The translations under genes and the position numbers were made by a program. The notes under the pieces are model-generated. The model was not told the origin of the DNA. It searched no databases and worked only from the letters and a program-made list of their open reading frames with translations. 64,000 nucleotides of DNA from Gemmatimonadota bacterium (GTDB lineage: Bacteria > Gemmatimonadota > Gemmatimonadetes > Gemmatimonadales > GWC2-71-9). The stretch spans positions 1 to 64,000 of the forward strand of contig VGVQ01000015.1 in the NCBI GenBank assembly GCA_016874005.1, written 5' to 3'. Shown here piece by piece: positions 17,438 to 25,940 of this stretch; the first letter of the stretch is position 1, and every line of letters starts with the position of its first letter.

Positions 17438-18318
17438 CACCCGGCCAGCGCGCCGAGCCCCCGCAGAAACTGGATCAGGAGGGGATTGAAGAGGTCCGGG
17501 CGTTCCAGCATCAGGAAGTGGTGGACGCCCTCGAGCTCCTCGTACTCGAGATCGGGGTTGAGGCGGCGGACCCGGGCCTGGTAGTCGGCTGGCCAGTTGG
17601 GGCCCTTGGCGATCACCACCAGCAGCGGAACACCGATCGGCTGATCCCGCCAAATCGCCGGATCGAGCATCCCGCGCATCGCCGAGGCCACCACGTGCTG
17701 GGGTGTGGCCTGGGCGGTGCGGATCAGCTGCTGCCGGATGACGGCGTGGTCGGGACTCGGAAACATCGGTTCGATCATCTGGACGAACAATTCGGCCACC
17801 CCCGGACCCTCGAACAATTTCGCCTGGCGCTCGGCCGCGGCTGGATCGAGGCCTGGCGAGACCAGCCAGCCGTCGACCGCGACGAACCCAGCCGTCATGG
17901 TCGGATAGAGCCGAAGGAACTCCCGAGCGACCGGCACCCCCATGCTATGGCCGACGAGGTAACCTCGTTCGACACCGGCGGCTCGGAGCACGGCCTGCAC
18001 CGCCCGCGCGAAATGCTCCATGGTATAGCTCACCGCTGGCTTGTCGCTGCGCCCGTGGCCAGGCAGGTCCAAGGCAATGATGCGAACTCGCCCCTCGAGC
18101 ACGGGAACCTGGGCCCGCCAGACGTTCATGTCGCAGGCCCAACAATGGATCAGGACCACGGCGGCGCGCCCGGTTCCGAGGCTCTTGTAGTGAACCCGGG
18201 CACCGTCCAGGGTGGTGAAACGGGAGGGACTGCCCGCGAGGGGATCGGGTTGCGCCGGGAGGGGGCTCGTCATCCCGAGGGTCGCCAGCGTGGCCAAGGC
18301 GCCAAAGATCGGCCGCAT
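17437..18318 (-). CDS. Exported alpha/beta hydrolase
   Basis: A 293-residue alpha/beta-hydrolase-fold protein with a signal peptide (about 1-22, ending PLPAQ). Oxyanion and nucleophile motifs are LIHCWACDMNVW and GHSMG (Ser125); ALDLPGHGRSDKP precedes it and the catalytic His is in GVHHF near the end. Substrate not predictable. ATG 18318 begins the signal peptide and lies six bases from a TATCTT box, suggesting a leaderless transcript; the in-frame extension upstream runs over that box and is rejected. Confidence 0.82.
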   Translation of the reverse strand: MRPIFGALATLATLGMTSPLPAQPDPLAGSPSRFTTLDGARVHYKSLGTGRAAVVLIHCWACDMNVWRAQVPVLEGRVRIIALDLPGHGRSDKPAVSYTMEHFARAVQAVLRAAGVERGYLVGHSMGVPVAREFLRLYPTMTAGFVAVDGWLVSPGLDPAAAERQAKLFEGPGVAELFVQMIEPMFPSPDHAVIRQQLIRTAQATPQHVVASAMRGMLDPAIWRDQPIGVPLLVVIAKGPNWPADYQARVRRLNPDLEYEELEGVHHFLMLERPDLFNPLLIQFLRGLGALAG

Positions 18319-18324
18319 GGCCGG

Positions 18325-18330
18325 AAGATA
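18325..18330 (-). promoter_or_regulatory. Putative -10 box TATCTT for the exported hydrolase gene
   Basis: TATCTT on the minus strand ends six bases before ATG 18318. With a normal spacing the transcript would begin at or almost at the A of the start codon. No clear -35 box is seen. Confidence 0.4.
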
Positions 18331-18375
18331 AGGGGATGACCGGCGGGTGCCTTGCCGGGCTTCCCAGCCAAGACC

Positions 18376-18381
18376 TATCTT
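18376..18381 (+). promoter_or_regulatory. Putative -10 box TATCTT for the glycosyltransferase/antiporter operon
   Basis: TATCTT ends seven bases before GTG 18389. The divergent hydrolase gene has the same hexamer at the same distance from its start, which strengthens both calls and the idea of leaderless messages. Confidence 0.42.
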
Positions 18382-18388
18382 CGCCACC

Positions 18389-19426
18389 GTGACCGTCCCG
18401 CATCCAGCGCCCGGATCCGGCCCCGTGGTGGTGCTGACGCCGGTACGCAACGAAGCTTGGATCCTCGACCGATTCCTCGCGGTCACCTCGCGGTTCGCCG
18501 ACCGGATCATCCTCGCCGATCAAGGGTCCACCGACGATACCCGGGCGATCGCGGCCCGCTACCCCAAGGCGCTCGTCATCGACAACGACGATCCCGGTTT
18601 CGACGAGGCCCGGCGCCAGAAACTGCTGCTGGACCGGGCTCGGGCCGAAGTCCCCGGTCGCAAGGTGCTGCTCGCCCTCGACGCCGACGAGATTCTCGCC
18701 GCCAACGCCCTCGAAGGAGCCGGTTGGCGGACACTGCTCGCGACCCCGCCCGGCACCATCCTTTGTTTCGAGTTGGTCGATCTCTATCTCACCACCGACC
18801 GATGCCTTCGGCACGAGCGGTGGCGACCGTTCGGGTACGTCGACGACGGTGCCGAGCACCAGGGACGGCCGATTCACAGCGGTCGAGTGCCGCTCCCAGC
18901 CGGCGCGCCCCGGCTCAAGTTCAACGACATCACCATGCTCCACTATGCCCCGCTCCGAACCTCGGCGATGGCGGCGAAGCTGCGGTGGTACAGCGTGGTG
19001 GAGAACGTCCTGGGTACCTGCCCGCCGGTGTTCAAGCGCCGGCTCCGCTATCTCAACCACATCGACTTCACCGGCGACGGCCGATACGAGCCCAGCCGGG
19101 CGGAGTGGTTCCGGGGCTGGGAAGCGATGGGGATCGACATGCACACGGTGTCGGACCCGGAGTACCACTGGCACGATATCGAGGTGCTCCGGGCGTTTGC
19201 CCGCTACGGGACCCGGAAATTATGGCTCGACGACGTCTGGCGATTCGACTGGGACGCCTGTTGGCGCTGGGCCACGGCCATCGGGGCGCCGGGGATCCCG
19301 AGCGGGCCGATTCGACCGGCGCCCGATTGGCTGGTGTGGACCATGCGGACGTTAGGCTACCTCCACCGTCACCAGGTCTGGCTCCGGCAGCGTCTCTCGG
19401 GACGGCGGAGCCGGCGGCTCCCATGA
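18389..19426 (+). CDS. Glycosyltransferase family 2 protein
   Basis: A 345-residue GT-A fold glycosyltransferase. The nucleotide-sugar site shows VVVLTPVRNEAWIL (about 12-26), ADQGSTDDT (43-51) and the metal-binding DADEIL (98-103). The C-terminal half is rich in Trp, Arg and Tyr and has no clear membrane segment, so it is probably a cytosolic or membrane-associated enzyme acting on a surface glycan; acceptor unknown. GTG 18389 is favoured because a TATCTT box ends seven bases upstream; a GTG at 18347 in frame would place the box inside the gene. Its TGA overlaps the antiporter ATG. Confidence 0.82.
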   Translation: MTVPHPAPGSGPVVVLTPVRNEAWILDRFLAVTSRFADRIILADQGSTDDTRAIAARYPKALVIDNDDPGFDEARRQKLLLDRARAEVPGRKVLLALDADEILAANALEGAGWRTLLATPPGTILCFELVDLYLTTDRCLRHERWRPFGYVDDGAEHQGRPIHSGRVPLPAGAPRLKFNDITMLHYAPLRTSAMAAKLRWYSVVENVLGTCPPVFKRRLRYLNHIDFTGDGRYEPSRAEWFRGWEAMGIDMHTVSDPEYHWHDIEVLRAFARYGTRKLWLDDVWRFDWDACWRWATAIGAPGIPSGPIRPAPDWLVWTMRTLGYLHRHQVWLRQRLSGRRSRRLP

Positions 19427-20862
19427 CCAGTTTCGATCCCGCCACCTTCGCCACGACGCTGGCCACCATCGGCGTCGTCATCCTGGCGGCCAGCCTGCTC
19501 TCGGGCGTGGTGGAGAAGCGGGCCGTGCCCCCGGTCGCGGTCTTCTTGCTCCTCGGCTTGGCGATCGGGCCGATGGGGCTCGGCCTGCTCGATGTGGGCC
19601 TCGCGTCGCCTGCCCTCGCGATCATCGCGACCTTGAGCCTGACCCTGGTGCTCTTCACCGACGCGCTCACGATCGACGGCAAGGAGGTGATCAGGAACCT
19701 CCGGCTCGCGGTGCTGGTGCTCGGTCCCGGGACCCTGCTGACGACCACCCTGGTGGGCTTCGCCGCCTGGTGGCTCCTCGACCTGTCGCCCGCGTTGGCC
19801 GCCATCCTCGGTGCCGCGCTCGCGAGTACCGACCCGGTGATGATGCGGACCCTGTTGCGTCGTCCCGGCATTCCCGGTTCGGCGAGGATCGCGCTCGGCG
19901 TCGAGAGCGGGCTCAACGACGTCGTGGTCCTCCCGATCGTCCTGGTCGCGATCGTGTGGCTCGGCCCGACGCCGCCGACCCTTGCGACGGTCGGGCTGGT
20001 GGGACTCAACGTCTTTTTGCTCGGCCCGGCGGTTGGCGCCCTGATCGGGTTCGTCGCCGTGCGGCTCCTCGTCTCGGTTCGACAGCGCTACGGGGTTCGG
20101 CGGGATTACGAGTCCCTCTACGTCGTCGGAGTGGCCTTCGCGGCCTACGCCGCCGCGGAAGCGCTCCACGCCAGCGGATTCATGGCGGCGTTCGCCGCCG
20201 GGCTCGCGGTGGCGCTGCTCGACGTCGAGCTGTGCGACTGTTTCCACGACTACGGCGAGGCGACCTCGGAGATGTTCCTCCTGTTCGCCTTCGTGGCGGT
20301 GGGCACCTCCCTGATCTGGACCGGGCTCGAGGTCGTCAGCGCACCGGTGCTGGCGTTTGCGGCCGTCGCCCTGTTCGGCCGATCGCTGGTGCTGTGGATC
20401 GCCCTCCGGGGACAAATCGAGCCGGAGGCGAGGCGCTACGTGGTATGGTTCGGCCCCCGAGCCCTGAGCTCGCTCTTGCTCGTGCTCTTGCCATTCTTCG
20501 CCGGGGTCGATCGGGCCGCCGAGCTGTTTCCCGTCGTGGCGCTGGTGGTCTTGCTCTCGGTGGTGGTCCACGGCGCCATGGTCATGGTCTGGCACGGGCG
20601 GCTCGTCCACGCGGTGACCAGCGGCGGCCGGGGCGACCGAGCGTTGGTGACGAGCGGCGAGCTGATCACCATGGAGGAGTACCGCGCCCTGGTGCAACAA
20701 CAGCAACCGATCCGGATTCTCGACGTTCGGTCGGCGGGGAGCTATCGCGGGGCCGACCTCCAGGCGACCGGCGCGGTTCGGATCCCGCCGGACCGCGCCG
20801 TCGAGAGCGCGGCGGAACAGGCGCTGCCGAAGCACGACTGGCTGGTGGCGTACTGTGCCTGA
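19423..20862 (+). CDS. Cation:proton antiporter (CPA1/NhaP type) with rhodanese domain cut by an in-frame TGA
   Basis: A 479-residue frame. Residues about 1-400 form 12 or so membrane helices of a CPA1 Na+/H+ exchanger; typical segments are GLAIGPMGLGLLDVG, ASTDPVMMRTLL and GVESGLNDVVVLP (ion-site Asp residues). From about residue 415 a cytosolic rhodanese domain begins (ITMEEYRALVQQQQPIRILDVRS) and reaches WLVAYCA, where TGA 20860-20862 stops the frame just after the catalytic Cys478. The same frame continues with 48 domain-like codons (separate entry). The product is therefore either a truncated rhodanese, a nonsense mutant, or a recoded selenoprotein. ATG 19423 overlaps the glycosyltransferase stop (ATGA). 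Confidence 0.85.
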   Translation: MTSFDPATFATTLATIGVVILAASLLSGVVEKRAVPPVAVFLLLGLAIGPMGLGLLDVGLASPALAIIATLSLTLVLFTDALTIDGKEVIRNLRLAVLVLGPGTLLTTTLVGFAAWWLLDLSPALAAILGAALASTDPVMMRTLLRRPGIPGSARIALGVESGLNDVVVLPIVLVAIVWLGPTPPTLATVGLVGLNVFLLGPAVGALIGFVAVRLLVSVRQRYGVRRDYESLYVVGVAFAAYAAAEALHASGFMAAFAAGLAVALLDVELCDCFHDYGEATSEMFLLFAFVAVGTSLIWTGLEVVSAPVLAFAAVALFGRSLVLWIALRGQIEPEARRYVVWFGPRALSSLLLVLLPFFAGVDRAAELFPVVALVVLLSVVVHGAMVMVWHGRLVHAVTSGGRGDRALVTSGELITMEEYRALVQQQQPIRILDVRSAGSYRGADLQATGAVRIPPDRAVESAAEQALPKHDWLVAYCA

Positions 20863-21009
20863 ACGAACGAAGCGACAAGCGCCCGGGTGGCGCGAGAGCT
20901 GAGAATCGCGGGCTGGAAACGAGCGAGGGCGCTGGTCGGAGGCTGGGAGCGGTGGGTGGCCGAGGGCCTCCCGACCGAGCCGATTCCGACCGGGAACGAT
21001 CGGGAATAG
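20860..21009 (+). other. Read-through extension completing the rhodanese domain after TGA
   Basis: After TGA 20860-20862 the frame stays open for 48 codons to TAG 21007-21009. It begins TNEATSARVARELRIAGW and later contains ALVGGWERWVAEGLPTEP, the standard end of single-domain rhodaneses (final helix with GGxxxW). Homologous fusion proteins usually read YCxCPNEATSA here, so the TGA occupies the second Cys of CxC and the next codon is Thr instead of Pro. What is seen is the open, domain-like frame; recoding is a hypothesis. Confidence 0.7.
20879..20893 (+). other. SECIS-like hairpin downstream of the in-frame TGA
   Basis: GCGCC (20879-20883) pairs with GGCGC (20889-20893) around the loop CGGGT. 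The loop starts 21 bases after the TGA and has G at its second position. Bacterial SECIS models ask for a short stem, a loop of 3-14 bases with G in the first two positions, and a spacing of about 16-37 bases. Hairpins of this size are common in GC-rich DNA, so this is only consistent with, not proof of, selenocysteine insertion. Confidence 0.3.
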
Positions 21010-21122
21010 CCCGAGCGCCGGTCCGGGGCGCCAGCCCCCGCTCTGGCGCGGTGACACAACTGGACCAGACCGGCCGGTCGGAGTAACCTTGGGCTCCCCT
21101 GCCGCCGACGTGCCCGACTCAG

Positions 21123-22340
21123 GTGCCCGAACACGCCTTCCACAACCCGGACTTTCTCTGGCGGAACCCCGACCCGAAACCGAGCTACGACGTCATCGTC
21201 GTGGGCGGCGGACTGCACGGATTGGCGACCGGGTATTACCTCGCGAAGAACCACGGGATCGCCAACGTCGCGGTGGTCGAACGGGCCTGGCTGGGCAGCG
21301 GAAACGCGGTCCGGAATACCACCATCATCCGCTCCAACTACCTCCGCGACGAAAGCGCCGCGTTGTACGAGCATTCGCTCAAGCTCTGGGAGACGCTCGC
21401 CGAAGCCCTCGACTACGACCTGCTGTTCGATCAGCGCGGCGTGCTGCAGCTCCACCACTCCCAGGCCGACGTCCGGAGCGGAACCCGACTGGTTCATGCC
21501 CTCCGCCTGAACGGCATCGACGCCGAGTGGCTGGATACCGAGAGCGTCAAGGAGTTCTGTCCCCTGATCAACACCTCGCAGGACATTCGGTATCCGGTGG
21601 TCGGTGCCTTCCTCCAGCGGCGTGGCGGCATCGCTCGTCACGACGCGGTGGTGTTCGCCTTGGCCCGAGCCGCCAACCGCTTGGGCGTCGATCTGATCCA
21701 GGATTGCCAGGTCACCGGGTTCGAGAAGGCTGGCGACCGGGTCACCGGGATCGTGACGAGCAAGGGACGAATCGGTGCCGGCCGGATCGGGTTGGTTGGC
21801 GCGGGCCGGACACCGCTGTTGGCGGCGATGGCCGGGTTTCCGGTGCCGATCCAAAGTTCTCCGCTCCAGGCGCTGGTCTCGGAGATCGTCGATCAGGTGC
21901 TCAACTGCGTCGTGATGTCGAGCGGGGTGCATGTCTACCTGAGCCAGGCCCACAAGGGTGAGCTGGTCATGGGGGCGGGCCGGGACGGGTACACCTCCTA
22001 TGCCCAGCGGGGCTCGTTTCACATCATCGAGCAGCAGGTGGCCGACGCCCTCCAACTGTTTCCGCTGTTCGGCCGGATCCACCTGCTTCGGACCTGGGCC
22101 GGAATCGTCGACGTGGCGCCCGACGCCTCGCCGATCATCGGTCCCACCCCGGTGGAGAACCTGTTCCTCAATTGCGGCTGGGGCACCGGCGGATTCAAGG
22201 CGACCCCCGGGTCGGGCTGGGTCTTCGCCGACACTCTCGCGAATGGCCGCCCCCATCCTCTGGTCGTCCCGTTTGGCCTCGACCGATTCGAGCGGGGCGA
22301 CTTGCTCGACGAGCACGGCGCTGCCGCCGTGGCCCACTGA
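21123..22340 (+). CDS. soxB: Sarcosine oxidase beta subunit
   Basis: A 405-residue FAD-dependent oxidoreductase, the catalytic subunit of heterotetrameric sarcosine oxidase, which demethylates sarcosine to glycine. The dinucleotide fold is [38 protein letters not shown] and [17 protein letters not shown] (His that carries covalent FMN in the family) identify Sox[18 protein letters not shown] closes the FAD site. GTG 21123 is the start; no ATG lies near and the Shine-Dalgarno site is weak. Its TGA overlaps the soxD ATG. First gene of soxBDAG. Confidence 0.92.
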   Translation: MPEHAFHNPDFLWRNPDPKPSYDVIVVGGGLHGLATGYYLAKNHGIANVAVVERAWLGSGNAVRNTTIIRSNYLRDESAALYEHSLKLWETLAEALDYDLLFDQRGVLQLHHSQADVRSGTRLVHALRLNGIDAEWLDTESVKEFCPLINTSQDIRYPVVGAFLQRRGGIARHDAVVFALARAANRLGVDLIQDCQVTGFEKAGDRVTGIVTSKGRIGAGRIGLVGAGRTPLLAAMAGFPVPIQSSPLQALVSEIVDQVLNCVVMSSGVHVYLSQAHKGELVMGAGRDGYTSYAQRGSFHIIEQQVADALQLFPLFGRIHLLRTWAGIVDVAPDASPIIGPTPVENLFLNCGWGTGGFKATPGSGWVFADTLANGRPHPLVVPFGLDRFERGDLLDEHGAAAVAH

Positions 22341-22612
22341 TGCTCCAGATCCGTTGCCCCTGGTGCGGTCCGCGCGACGAGCCGGAGTTCCGCTACGGCG
22401 GCGAGGCGCACCTTCGCTTCCCGGGGAACGAGGCGGACCCAGCGGCCTGGGCGAGGTTCCTCTACTATCGCGATAACCCAGCCGGGGCCTACCGCGAGCG
22501 GTGGGTGCACACGGCCGGCTGCCGCCAGTGGTTTCACGTCATCCGCGACACCACCAGCCATCGGATTCTCGGTTCCTACCGACTCGATGAACCGCCGGAG
22601 CGGGCGCGGTGA
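22340..22612 (+). CDS. soxD: Sarcosine oxidase delta subunit
   Basis: A 90-residue zinc-binding small subunit. CPWCGPRDEPEFRYGG near the N-terminus and the later HTAGCRQWFHVIRDT supply the Cys/Cys/His/Cys-type zinc ligands of SoxD. Length matches the family (about 90-100). ATG 22340 overlaps the soxB stop (TGATG) and the stop overlaps the soxA GTG (GTGA), so translation is coupled. Confidence 0.92.
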   Translation: MLQIRCPWCGPRDEPEFRYGGEAHLRFPGNEADPAAWARFLYYRDNPAGAYRERWVHTAGCRQWFHVIRDTTSHRILGSYRLDEPPERAR

Positions 22613-25371
22613 GGCGGCTTCGGCCCGGCACCGCGACCGACCCCGCGAAGCCGCTCTCGTTCCGGTGGAACGGCACGGCGTTCGACGCCTTGGCCGGCGA
22701 CACGCTCGCCTCGGGACTGCTGGCCAACGGCGTTAGGGTCGTCGGCTCCAGCGTCTCCTTCGGGCGCCCGCGGGGAGTGATGAGCGCCGGCTTAGAGGAG
22801 GCCCACGCCTTCGCCCAGATCGGCGAGGGCGGTGCCTCGGAACCGCTGATGCGGGCCACGACAGTCGACCTCCACCACGGGCTGGTGGCCCGGGGGCTGT
22901 CGACCAAGGGAACGCTGGTCCAAGGCGACGATCCGGCCCGGTTCGAAAAGCGTCATGGTCATTGCGACGTCCTGGTGGTCGGTGGCGGCCCGGCCGGACT
23001 GGCCGCGGCCTGGGCGGCCTCCGCGGGCGGGGCGCGAGTCATCCTGGTGGAGACCACCGCCCGCTGGGGTGGCGCGCTCGGTCGCGACCTCGAGCTGATC
23101 GACGGCGCTCCCGCGCTGGCCTGGGTCGACCGGATCACCAGGGACCTCGCGGCCCGCCCCGAGGTGACCGCGCTCCGGCGCACCACGGCGGCGGTTTCGC
23201 TCGACCAAAACGGCGTCGTCCTGGTGGAACGCCTCCCCGAGACCACCCCGCCCGATCGGATCAGGCCGATCCGCCGCCTGTGGCAAGTCCGAGCTCGGGC
23301 CGTGGTCGTCGCCACCGGGGCGCTGGAGCGCGGGGTCGTCTTCCAGGACAACGATCGCCCCGGCGTCATGCTGGCCAGCGCGGTGCGGAGCTACTGGCAT
23401 CTTCACGGCATCGCGCCGGCGACGGTGGTGCTGTTCACGACCAATGACGACGGCTATCGCACCGCGTTCGACCTGGTCGAGGCAGGGGTGTTGGTCCGAG
23501 TGCTCGATGCCAGGGAGTCGATCGGTCCGGTCGGCGAACAGGCTCGGGCCCGGGGCATCGAGGTCCTGAGTAACGCCGTCGTCGCCGGCACCCGGGCCGA
23601 CCAAGCCGGGCTCCTCGCGGCGGCGAGGTTCCAAGCGGGCCGCCGCCAAGGAGAGTGGCCCTGCGAGGTACTCGCGGTCGCCGGCGGCTATCAACCGCTG
23701 CTCGATCTCCCGGCCCAGCGACCCGACCAGAGCCACCGAATCGTCGGTGCGGCCGCCGGCCAATGGTCGCTGGCGGAGTGCCTCCTCGATGGGCTCGATG
23801 CGGGAGTGGCCGCGGCCGAGGCGGTCGGCTTCGGCAGCCCGGGTCCGACCCGCCCGGTGGTTGGCCCGGACTGGGACCGGTCGCCGGGGACGACGCTCTG
23901 GCAGGTGCCGGCTCCCGATGGTGACGAGACCCGGTCGTTCGTCGACCTCCATCGCGATGTCACCGTGGCCGGCCTCGATCGAGCCCTCGGAGCCGGAGTC
24001 CGCTCGGTGGAGCACCTCAAGCGCTACACCCTGGCCGGCACCGGTATCGAGCAGGGCAAGAGTGCCAAGGCGGCGGCGGGGGCCATCGCCAGCGACCGGC
24101 TCGGGTCAGAGAAGCCCCTCGGAGTCTCCACCGGACGCCCGCCCACCGAGCCGATCGCCTTCGCCCTCCTGGCCGGCCGGGCCCGCGGCGACCTCTTCGA
24201 GCCGGTTCGCACCACCCCGGCCCACCCGGCCCACGTCGCCGCGGGCGCGGTATTCGAGAACGTGGGACAGTGGAAGCGCCCGAGGTACTTCCCCCGGCCC
24301 GGTGAAACGATGGCTGAGGCGGTGGCCCGCGAAGCCCGGGCGGTCCGGACCGGGGTCGCGATCATGGACGCGAGTACGTTAGGCAAGATCGAGGTCCAGG
24401 GAGCCGACGCGGCGGAGTTCCTCGACCGGCTCTACCTGAACCGGCTCTCCAGCCTCAAGGTGGGCCGAGCCCGATACGCGGCGATGTGCCGGCTCGATGG
24501 GACCGTGTTCGACGACGGCGTGGTGATGCGGCTCGCCCCCGACCGGTTCTTCGTCACCACCTCCACCGGCCACGCCGCCAGCGTGTTCGAGTGGATGGAA
24601 GAATGGCGTCAGACCGAGTGGCCCGACCTCGAGGTCTGGACCACCTCCACCACCGAGCAGTGGGCCACCTACGCGGTCGCCGGGCCCCAGGCCCGAACGG
24701 TCGTCCAATCCGTGGCGCCGACCTGCGACCTGTCGCGGGAGGGTTTTCCGTTCCTGGGGGTACGCCCCGCCACCATTGCCGGCATCGCCGGCCTGCTCGC
24801 CCGAGTGAGCTTCTCCGGCGAGTTGGCTTTCGAAGTGATGGTCCAAAGCCGCCACGGGCTCGCGGTATGGAACGCCCTGCTCGAGGCCGGAACGCCTCTT
24901 GGCATGGCGCGGTACGGTCTCGAGGCCCTCAGCCTGCTCCGGGCCGAGAAGGGCTACCTCATCGTGGGCCAGGACACCGACGCCGACACCTCCCCGATCG
25001 ACGCGGGCCTCGGCTGGATGATCTCGGACAAGGATTTCCTCGGCCGGCGATCGCTGGAGATGGCAACCCATCGCCGGTCGGATCGGAAGCAACTGGTGGG
25101 GTTCTTGCCGAGCGATCCCGCGATCGTCCTCCCGGAAGGCGCCCAGTTCGTCGCCGACCCGACCCAGCCGAAGCCGATGACCATGATCGGCCATGTCACC
25201 ACCAGCCATCCGAGTCCGACGTTAGGCCGCTCGTTCGGCCTGGCCCTCGTTCGGGGTGGCCGCGATCGGATCGGTCACATCGTGCACGCGCCGCTCGAGG
25301 ACCGGACGGTCGCCGTCGAGATCGTCGATCCGGTGTTCTACGACAAGGCGGGGGCCCGCCGCGATGGCTAG
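22609..25371 (+). CDS. soxA: Sarcosine oxidase alpha subunit
   Basis: A 920-residue subunit. An N-terminal ferredoxin-like segment (FDALAGDTLASGLLANGVRVVGSS) precedes an NAD-binding domain with DVLVVGGGPAGLAAAWAAS (about 120-140). The C-terminal half (about 530-920) is a folate-binding aminomethyltransferase (GcvT-like) domain that takes up the released one-carbon unit as methylenetetrahydrofolate; markers are AEFLDRLYLNRLSSLKVGRARYAAM and LEALSLLRAEKGYLIVGQDTD. GTG 22609 is inferred from the overlap with soxD. It overlaps soxG by eight bases. Confidence 0.93.
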   Translation: MRRLRPGTATDPAKPLSFRWNGTAFDALAGDTLASGLLANGVRVVGSSVSFGRPRGVMSAGLEEAHAFAQIGEGGASEPLMRATTVDLHHGLVARGLSTKGTLVQGDDPARFEKRHGHCDVLVVGGGPAGLAAAWAASAGGARVILVETTARWGGALGRDLELIDGAPALAWVDRITRDLAARPEVTALRRTTAAVSLDQNGVVLVERLPETTPPDRIRPIRRLWQVRARAVVVATGALERGVVFQDNDRPGVMLASAVRSYWHLHGIAPATVVLFTTNDDGYRTAFDLVEAGVLVRVLDARESIGPVGEQARARGIEVLSNAVVAGTRADQAGLLAAARFQAGRRQGEWPCEVLAVAGGYQPLLDLPAQRPDQSHRIVGAAAGQWSLAECLLDGLDAGVAAAEAVGFGSPGPTRPVVGPDWDRSPGTTLWQVPAPDGDETRSFVDLHRDVTVAGLDRALGAGVRSVEHLKRYTLAGTGIEQGKSAKAAAGAIASDRLGSEKPLGVSTGRPPTEPIAFALLAGRARGDLFEPVRTTPAHPAHVAAGAVFENVGQWKRPRYFPRPGETMAEAVAREARAVRTGVAIMDASTLGKIEVQGADAAEFLDRLYLNRLSSLKVGRARYAAMCRLDGTVFDDGVVMRLAPDRFFVTTSTGHAASVFEWMEEWRQTEWPDLEVWTTSTTEQWATYAVAGPQARTVVQSVAPTCDLSREGFPFLGVRPATIAGIAGLLARVSFSGELAFEVMVQSRHGLAVWNALLEAGTPLGMARYGLEALSLLRAEKGYLIVGQDTDADTSPIDAGLGWMISDKDFLGRRSLEMATHRRSDRKQLVGFLPSDPAIVLPEGAQFVADPTQPKPMTMIGHVTTSHPSPTLGRSFGLALVRGGRDRIGHIVHAPLEDRTVAVEIVDPVFYDKAGARRDG

Positions 25372-25912
25372 GCTGCGCTTCGAGCCGGTTCGAGACCTCG
25401 GCGCCCTGACCGCGGTGCGCCCGGCAGGCCGCGGTCAGGGGCCGGAGGCGAGCGGGGCGCGAGCGCGGGCCCTGGGCGGCTTGGTTGCGGCGCTCGGTGC
25501 CCTGCCCGGCGAGAACCGGGTCGCCTCGGTCAGCGGACGGGAGGTGCTGTGGCTCGGACCGGACGAGTTCCTGATCGCGAGCAGCCTGGAGAACGGATCT
25601 GATCTCGAGCAGGTCCTCCGGGCCACCGGTGCCGGCGCGGTGATCGACCTCTCATCGAACTGGGTCGGCTTCGACCTCGCCGGCGACGGGGCTCGAGCGG
25701 TCCTGGCGAGCGGGTGTTCGATCGATTTCCATCCCCGGTCCTTCGGGGTGGGGTCGATCGCCCAGACCTCGATGGCCCGGGTGCCGATCACCATCTGGCA
25801 GCGGTCGCCGGAGCCGAGCTACCGAATCCTGGTGCGGCCCTCGTTGGCGAGCTACCTCGCGGCCTGGGTCGCCGATGCCGCCGGGTCGTTGGAAGCCGGG
25901 TCGCTGGAATAG
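25364..25912 (+). CDS. soxG: Sarcosine oxidase gamma subunit
   Basis: A 182-residue protein matching the GcvT-like gamma subunit, the least conserved of the four; it has a structural role in the heterotetramer. Recognised by gene position and by REVLWLGPDEFLIAS, AVIDLSSNWVGFDLAGDGARAVLASGCSIDFHP and SMARVPITIWQ. ATG 25364 lies inside the end of soxA (eight-base overlap). Final residues are Gly/Leu/Glu repeats of no clear meaning. No glyA or purU gene accompanies the cluster here. Confidence 0.87.
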   Translation: MARLRFEPVRDLGALTAVRPAGRGQGPEASGARARALGGLVAALGALPGENRVASVSGREVLWLGPDEFLIASSLENGSDLEQVLRATGAGAVIDLSSNWVGFDLAGDGARAVLASGCSIDFHPRSFGVGSIAQTSMARVPITIWQRSPEPSYRILVRPSLASYLAAWVADAAGSLEAGSLE

Positions 25913-25940
25913 GACGGTTGGGGACTCGGCCAGGCCGTTC

